DNA from: Atherix ibis
Taxonomy: Eukaryota; Arthropoda; Insecta; Diptera; Athericidae
Reading direction: 5' to 3'
DNA: 64,000 nucleotides
NCBI GenBank assembly: GCA_958298945.1
Contig: OY282605.1
Span: 42,262,811-42,326,810 of the forward strand
Shown here: positions 59,351-64,000 of the stretch, one piece after another
Numbering within the stretch: position 1 is the stretch's first letter
Layout of the letters: each line of letters opens with the position of its first letter
Made by a program: the position numbers and the translations under genes
The notes under the pieces: model-generated
Databases searched by the model: none
What the model was told of the DNA's origin: nothing
What the model saw: the letters and a program-made list of their open reading frames with translations, nothing else

Positions 59351-59639
59351 CTCACTTCATGATGCAGAAGATTGTAAATTAAAATGCTACGTAAATCTGC
59401 TTATTATCATAAAATTGCAGTTGCAGATTAAAAAAAAACCTTAATATTAATAATTGGTCAATAACTGCTCTTGGGGTTTTCAGACGCTTTAGCCGTCCAA
59501 GTGAAAATGAGCTTCCTTCGAGAAGATGGTTTTCAGCAAAATTTCTTGATCCAATCGGATCTTATACGGCATTACTGCCTTTGTGGACAGGATTTTCAAT
59601 TGTTGCAAATATCGTGAAACCGAAAAAATGAATCTTCTA

Positions 59640-60560
59640 CGCGGGTCATTCAACAAGTACTTAGCCTCACCACCCGATGGAACTGCTGTCACAAAAGAAA
59701 TTTACCATCGTGCAGTACATTCTTTTAGTAGCCTACTGTCAAAGTTTCCCTTCATTAGTTCTGTTTTGAGAGCCTTTGAAAGCGAGCGTGTCGGTCGGTT
59801 GCACAAAAATGGAAAAAGAACAATATCGTTCGGTGATTAGATTCTTGTTTTTGGAAGGGAAAACGAGCAGCGAAATCAAAGATCGCTTGGATGCTGTGTA
59901 TGGTGACTCTTCTCCTTAGATGGCGACCGTCAAGAATTGGTTCAACGAGTTTGTTCGTGGCCGCACGTCGGTTTTTGATGAGTCAGGCACAGGTGCCCCG
60001 AAAACGGCTGCTACGGAGGAAAATGTTAAAAAAGTCCACGATCTCGTGTTGGCAGACCGTCGATTGAAGGTTCACGAGATAGCTGAGACTGTTGGCATCG
60101 CAGTAGGAACGGTGCATCATATTCTACACGAAAAACTGGGCATGACTAAAGCTGTCGGCGCGATTGGTGCCGCGTTTGCTCACACCGGAAAACAAGCGCA
60201 ACCGTGAGACCATATCGGCGACGTGTTTGGCGCTGTTTCAGCGCAATCCAGCGGAGTTCTTGCGTCGTTTCGTGACCGTCGACGAAACATGGATTCACTG
60301 GTGTTCGATCGGCCGGAAAGGTTATGGCCACCATTTTCTGGGATTCACAAGGTGTGATCCACATCGATTACCTCGAGAAGGGTAAAACAATCACGGGGCG
60401 CTACTATGCTGACTTATTGGGCCGATTTGACGTCGAATTTAAGAAAAAGCGGCCCCGCTTTGCGAAGAAAAAAGTGCTGTTCCACCACAACAACGCGCCG
60501 GCTCACACCTCCGCCGTCGCCATGGCCAAATTGTTCGAATTGCGCTACGAACCATATTCA
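59640..60560 (+). mobile_element. mariner, 3'-truncated, nested in a DD41D remnant
   Basis: The left end reads CGCGGGTCATTCAACAAGTA after TA, a variant of the CGAGGGTCGTTCAATAAGTC ends of the copies at 36501 and 61659 but coding a clearly different protein. The right end and the last quarter of the transposase are missing. Confidence 0.82.
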
Positions 60561-60563
60561 TAA
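59809..60563 (+). pseudogene. mariner transposase, internally deleted and truncated
   Basis: ATG at 59809: MEKEQYRSVIRFLFLEGKTS, then SEIKDRLDAVYGDSSP and a TAG (59918-59920) in place of Ser. MATVKNWFNEFVRGRTSVFD and the second helix-turn-helix (KVHEIAETVGIAVGTVHHIL) follow. An extra base near 60148 shifts the frame to RLVPRLLTPENKRNRETISA. RRFVTVDETWIHW holds the first Asp. About 27 codons are then deleted, removing YTPETKEQS through PSA. KVMATIFWDSQGVIHIDYLE and VLFHHNNAPAHTS follow, with the second catalytic Asp changed to Asn. The C-terminus with the third Asp is absent. Confidence 0.88.
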
Positions 60564-60660
60564 TGTATTTAAATTATTTGAATACAATTTTTGTGAAATT
60601 GTAAAAAAATTTTAATCACAAAAACTTACTGAAACCAAAAATTCTTATTGGTATACCCTG

Positions 60661-60734
60661 TCTATGAAAATGGGTATAAAATTTAAATAAATGCAAAATA
60701 AAATCCAAATAATCGAAATTATTTTATTGATTTT
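60661..60734. other. short spacer
   Basis: AT-rich link between the DD41D end and the foldback repeat; nothing recognised. Confidence 0.3.
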
Positions 60735-61055
60735 TTCATCAAATCTTAAAACAGTTTTCAATATTACAAAAATTATATCCCTACCTATAATATCTGCTGC
60801 GAGGATTGCAAAAATATCCCAACATCAACATCAATTTATAAACACAAGTATTGTTGTATGTAAATAATCTAAAAAAAGGCGATTTAATTTTTGAAATTGT
60901 CCTTTTTTAGATTTTTCACATGCAACAAGTCTAGGTCTTTTTAAATTGACATAAATGTTGGATCATTTTCACTTTCCTCGCAGCATATTTTATAGGTAGG
61001 GATGTAGTTTGTAAAAATTCATAAAAAACTTCCTAAATGCAACTCTTATTCGTAA
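60735..61055. repeat. foldback element with arms of 110-140 bp
   Basis: The arm from about 60755 to 60895 is matched in reverse complement by about 60893 to 61030. Shared blocks in order are ATCCCTACCTATAA, TGCTGCGAGGA, CCAACAT, TCAATTTA and AATCTAAAAAA. The arms meet with almost no spacer near 60893, so the DNA could fold into one long hairpin. There is no coding content. Foldback or MITE-type elements have this shape; I could not link it to a known family. Confidence 0.8.
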
Positions 61056-61658
61056 ACTTATCAATGCACATCTAAGTATGCCAATACGCTACAGTATACA
61101 CTGTACACATCCTAATGACCGGATTTTCTTTATAATGAAAACCGGAAGTAATAAAATGATGTTTTAAGAAAATATAAAACTATTATCAATAATAAAATTA
61201 TTTAACAATAGATTTTTTTAAAAATAATATCAATAGTCCGAAAAAATCAATTATACCTTCAAGATTTTGTTGTAAAAGTAAAACTCCACCAGTATTGAAT
61301 GATTTTGGCATAAATAAGAAGCTTTTATAGACTTTTCGAAAGCCCTTATAGTTTATTTTTTTTATGTTATTAACAAATTCATGGGCATATAGAATAGTTA
61401 ATCTTCAATAAAGAATGTAATTATAGTAGATTCTGTTATTTAAATGCCGCTAAAAATTTCAAATAACATTTATTGAAAATTAAGATTTCCAAAAGAATAT
61501 TTCTCTTATTCTCCCATTTTTAATAATGATAAAGGATATATAATAAAAAAAAAATATATTTTTATAATTTCATTTCTAGTAAATATAAATTGAAATTATA
61601 ATATAAAAATATATCTAATAATAAAACGTTTGGAATGAAGGCAAGTTATTTCGTTGTA
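61056..61658. other. AT-rich spacer, no gene seen
   Basis: Short repeated AT-rich motifs only. Confidence 0.45.
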
Positions 61659-61722
61659 CGAGGGTCGTTCAATAAGTCCTTAGAAAAAGATGGAAAAAAC
61701 TGTTTCTTAAAAAAAAATTTTT

Positions 61723-62541
61723 TTATTTTTCAACATAATCTCCTTTTAGCTCTATACACTTTTCCAACCGTTTTTCCAAAATTTTTATCCCGTCCAAAAA
61801 ATAGGATTTCGGAAGTTCTGCAAAATACTCATCCGTTTGAGCAATGACGTCCTCGTTGGAAGTGAACCGTCGTCCGCCAAGCCATTTCTTCAGATTGGGG
61901 AAAATAAAATAGTCACTCGGGGCAAAATCTGGTGAATAAGCGGGATGCTGCAACAATTCCATTCTCAATTCCACAATTTTGGCCATGGAAGCAGCGCAGG
62001 TGTGCACACGCGCATTGTCCTGATGCAAGAAGATTTTTTTCTTCTTCAGATGAGGGCGTTTCTCTTTGATTTCTTTGCTCAACCATTGCAATAACGACGC
62101 GCAATACGCTCCTGTTATTGTTTTTCCTTTTTCCACGTAGTCGTCCTGATGCAAGAGGATTTTTTTCTTCTTCAGATGGGGGCGTTTCTCTTTGATTTCC
62201 TCGCTCAACCATTGCAATAACGACGCGTAATACGCTCCTGTTATTGTTTCTCCTTTTTCCAAGTAGTCGATAAAAATGTTGCCCTGTGAATCCCAAAAGA
62301 CCGTGGCCATCACCTTGCCGGCCGATGGCACAGTTTTTGCCTTCTTCGGAGCCCGTTCACCCTTGAAAATCCACTGTGATAACTGTCTCTTCGTTTCTGG
62401 AGTGTAGTAGTGTATCCAGGTTTCATCCACAGTGACATATCGATGAAGGAATTCGGCAGGATTGCGATGAAAGAGTGCCAACATAGCCTCAGAGTCCACT
62501 GCACGATTGCGCTTATTCTCCTCTGAGAGCAAACGCGGCAC
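61723..62541 (-). pseudogene. mariner transposase catalytic part with in-frame tandem duplication
   Basis: An open frame of 272 codons without a stop. PRLLSEENKRNRAVDSEAML, then RYVTVDETWIHYYTPETKRQ (first Asp), SAGKVMATVFWDSQGNIFID. EKGETITGAYYASLLQWLSE through KKKKILLHQD, 42 codons, is followed by a second copy (EKGKTITGAYCASLLQWLSK through KKKKIFLHQD). NARVHTCAASMAKIVELRME and YSPDFAPSDYFIFPNLKKWL (third Asp) end in KGDYVEK. Each copy ends in the HQD that carries the second catalytic Asp. The DNA-binding N-terminus is absent, so it cannot act as a transposase, yet the catalytic half is fully open. Confidence 0.93.
62017..62268 (-). repeat. 126-bp tandem duplication inside the transposase
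   Basis: Units lie at 62017-62142 and 62143-62268, both starting GTCCTGATGCAAGA on the plus strand. They differ at several positions, so this is not an assembly stutter. 126 is a multiple of three, which is why the frame stays open. Confidence 0.92.
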
Positions 62542-62548
62542 CCAACCT

Positions 62549-63059
62549 TACTCATCGTGTCCTCCTTTTCAGTACTATAATCCAGGGAGTTAACATCATC
62601 TTCCTTACTAATATCTCTACGCAAATAGAAATATTTTAAAATCGAAAGAAAATTACGAATACTGAATAAGGGATGACTTAAAAGAACGTTGATTTAATAA
62701 GAAGCGATTAGCATTTGTTTTCAAATCGAATTGATCATACTTGGATGAGGGGATACGCCTCGCCGTATATTCAAGTATCAATATTGAAGATATGCATACA
62801 TAATAAGGTCCTAGAAAGGATAAAAAACAACCCTATCGAAACTGTTCGTAAATCTAATTTAATTGAAGTGCCGCCAATTACATTTTAAAAATACATTCGT
62901 ATGCAATCGGCTTGTTTTGTTTTGAAATGCAAAATTACATTAAGTATACTTCAAAGTAAGTGCATTCGAAAAGTAAATTGACTGTTTGGATTGATAATTT
63001 ATCCGATTATATATTTTCATTGCACAATTTTACTCCACCAAATTACAATAACTTTGATG
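62549..63059. other. spacer, no gene seen
   Basis: No coding resemblance. It starts at the point where the mariner sequence stops. Confidence 0.4.
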
Positions 63060-63365
63060 AGGATTCATTATTTTTATATCTGTATGCCCTTAGGCAGGTA
63101 AGGTGTAGTTTCTGCTATTCTTAGCTTCAACTGGAATTGCCTTTTAGTTCTTGACTATACTTTTTTGAATGCTATCGATAGTATCAAAATAACGTCCTTT
63201 AAAAAGGAATTTTTTTTTTTGATTTTGGGAAACAAAAACAGTTGAACAGAGTTTGATCAGGTCAAAGAAACACAAATCTCTTTTTATGACAAACACTCCT
63301 TGATTGAGATGGCAATGTGGCAGGGAGCATTGTCCTAGTGCAGCATCCAAATACCATTGAAGATC
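63060..63365 (-). pseudogene. mariner-like transposase C-terminal relic
   Basis: The minus strand reads WMLH(stop)DNAPCHIAISIKECLS at about 63290-63350, the block with the second catalytic Asp, then in other frames LFLFPKIKKK and FKGRYFDTIDSIQKSIVKN at about 63145-63205, then KAIPVEA near 63125. This is the order of a mariner C-terminus, and the wording fits the relics at 34546 and 45985. The segment with the third Asp is damaged. The N-terminal half is not seen. Confidence 0.65.
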
Positions 63366-64000
63366 TCCTACATCCAACAATTTTCCTTTCAAGATCATTT
63401 TTCAACCTGCTTAAAAACACCTGTTCTCCAAAAAATTATATTTAAAAAAAAATAATAAATAGGCTCCAAAAAATTGATCAAACTATAACTGGTCTAGTCT
63501 ACCAACAAAAAATCAGCTTTGATTCCCAAACTGATAACGCCTATCTTCCTCCGCTTTTCATACACAAAATTTGAAGACACAAAATAATCTCATGATCGTG
63601 GTGTTACAAAGTAGTTCCTGGATTATGTCCAAAGAATCTTACAAATAATAACAAAAAAATAAAATCTAAATTATCAATCAAATTTGATTAAAAATCTAGA
63701 AAACCCAGACTGTCTGGTCCTGTCCTTTTTGGATACAAAATTTAAGATGTCTTTCATACTATTTTTATTATCAAAAAGAAATGCACAACGCCTTCTAGTA
63801 CTGCTTATATTTAAATTTTAACATTACTAATTAGTTTTATTTTTAAAAAAATATTTCAAGTACATGGTCTGCAATTGCTATAATTTATAGTTCCTTCAAT
63901 ATGAGCCAGGGGCCATTTTAAAGCACCCGCAAGCTACCATTTTAGATATAAGTTCTATCGTAGCTATAATTTATAGTTCCCGAAGCCCTCGGACCTAAAA
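63366..64000. other. AT-rich spacer, no gene seen
   Basis: No coding resemblance. The 18-base string GCTATAATTTATAGTTCC occurs at 63877-63894 and again at 63963-63980. Confidence 0.45.

Larger units (their letters stand above)
59440..60660 (-). mobile_element. DD41D remnant split by a mariner
   Basis: On the minus strand 59480-59600 reads YKIRLDQEILLKTIFSKEAH, then FHLDG and a stop, the block around the first catalytic site (family form RKIIFSDEAHFHLDGYVN), with Asp changed to Lys. At the other side of the inserted mariner, 60635-60659 in reverse complement reads AGGGTATACCAATAAGAATT, the terminal repeat seen at 19057 and 55595. The mariner at 59640-60560 lies between, so it landed in the 5' part of this older copy. 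The C-terminal half of the transposase and the other end are missing. Confidence 0.65.
61659..62548 (-). mobile_element. mariner (cecropia-like), 5'-truncated, one end present
   Basis: The left end begins CGAGGGTCGTTCAATAAGTC with TA at 61657-61658, as in the copy at 36501. The other end and the part encoding the DNA-binding domain are missing beyond about 62548, where an unrelated sequence begins. A 126-bp piece of the coding region is duplicated in tandem. Confidence 0.9.

Noticed and set aside
1..64000. CRISPR array, bacterial operon or prophage
   Set aside because: No regularly spaced repeats, ribosome binding sites or phage genes; splice-bounded exon and LINE/mariner content point to an arthropod nuclear genome.
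1..64000. tRNA, rRNA or snRNA genes
   Set aside because: No cloverleaf or conserved ribosomal blocks noticed by eye. A covariance-model scan was not possible, so absence is not proven.

Overview
The window looks like arthropod, most probably insect, nuclear DNA. It is strongly AT-rich, has no bacterial-style gene packing, and holds one clean host coding exon with splice sites in a sea of intron-like sequence. The rest of the recognisable material is transposable elements of insect type: Tc1/mariner DNA transposons (DD34D mariner and DD41D rosa-like) and non-LTR retrotransposons (Jockey-like, R1-clade-like, RTE-like). I cannot name the species.

Layout. 1-6.2 kb: AT-rich spacer, with a tandem 124-bp repeat at 2.3-2.6 kb that may derive from a DD41D element. 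6.24-8.07 kb: 5'-truncated R1-type LINE with 3' UTR and poly(A). 10.4-11.3 kb: very old mariner relic, followed by a foldback repeat. 14.36-16.5 kb: two mariners nearly back to back. 19.06-20.29 kb: DD41D element with degenerate inverted ends. 20.9-22.8 kb: a DD41D relic split by a later mariner with perfect ends. 23.24-23.38 kb (minus): the host exon, an immunoglobulin-domain exon of a sidestep/nephrin-like adhesion protein; the window is probably intron on one or both sides of it. 26.3-30.4 kb: DD41D relic, minus-strand Jockey-like LINE, plus-strand LINE scrap, DD41D element. 31.0-32.25 kb: mariner. 34.5-35.0 kb: mariner relic. 36.5-38.9 kb: cecropia-like mariner, a second mariner and a LINE scrap. 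38.9-42.5 kb (minus): long Jockey-like ORF2 with a single stop codon. 42.9-47.3 kb: RTE-like relics and two more mariner remnants. 47.4-48.7 kb: DD41D element. 52.35-53.17 kb: deleted mariner. 55.6-57.65 kb: DD41D relic and mariner. 57.95-59.4 kb: Jockey-like relic. 59.45-60.66 kb: DD41D remnant split by a mariner. 60.74-61.05 kb: foldback element. 61.66-62.55 kb: mariner with an internal coding duplication. 63.06-63.37 kb: mariner relic.

Every transposase I could read carries stops or frameshifts, so no element in the window looks autonomous. The most notable points are two nested insertions, two mariner copies that appear to share one internal deletion, a 126-bp in-frame duplication inside a transposase, a near-intact LINE whose only visible defect lies just before the catalytic FADD motif, and two long-armed foldback elements. 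I did not find a convincing new cellular system. The possibly novel items are the foldback repeats and two unidentified coding-like segments. All alignments were made by eye, so edges are good to a few bases where perfect inverted ends and TA are quoted and only roughly elsewhere.
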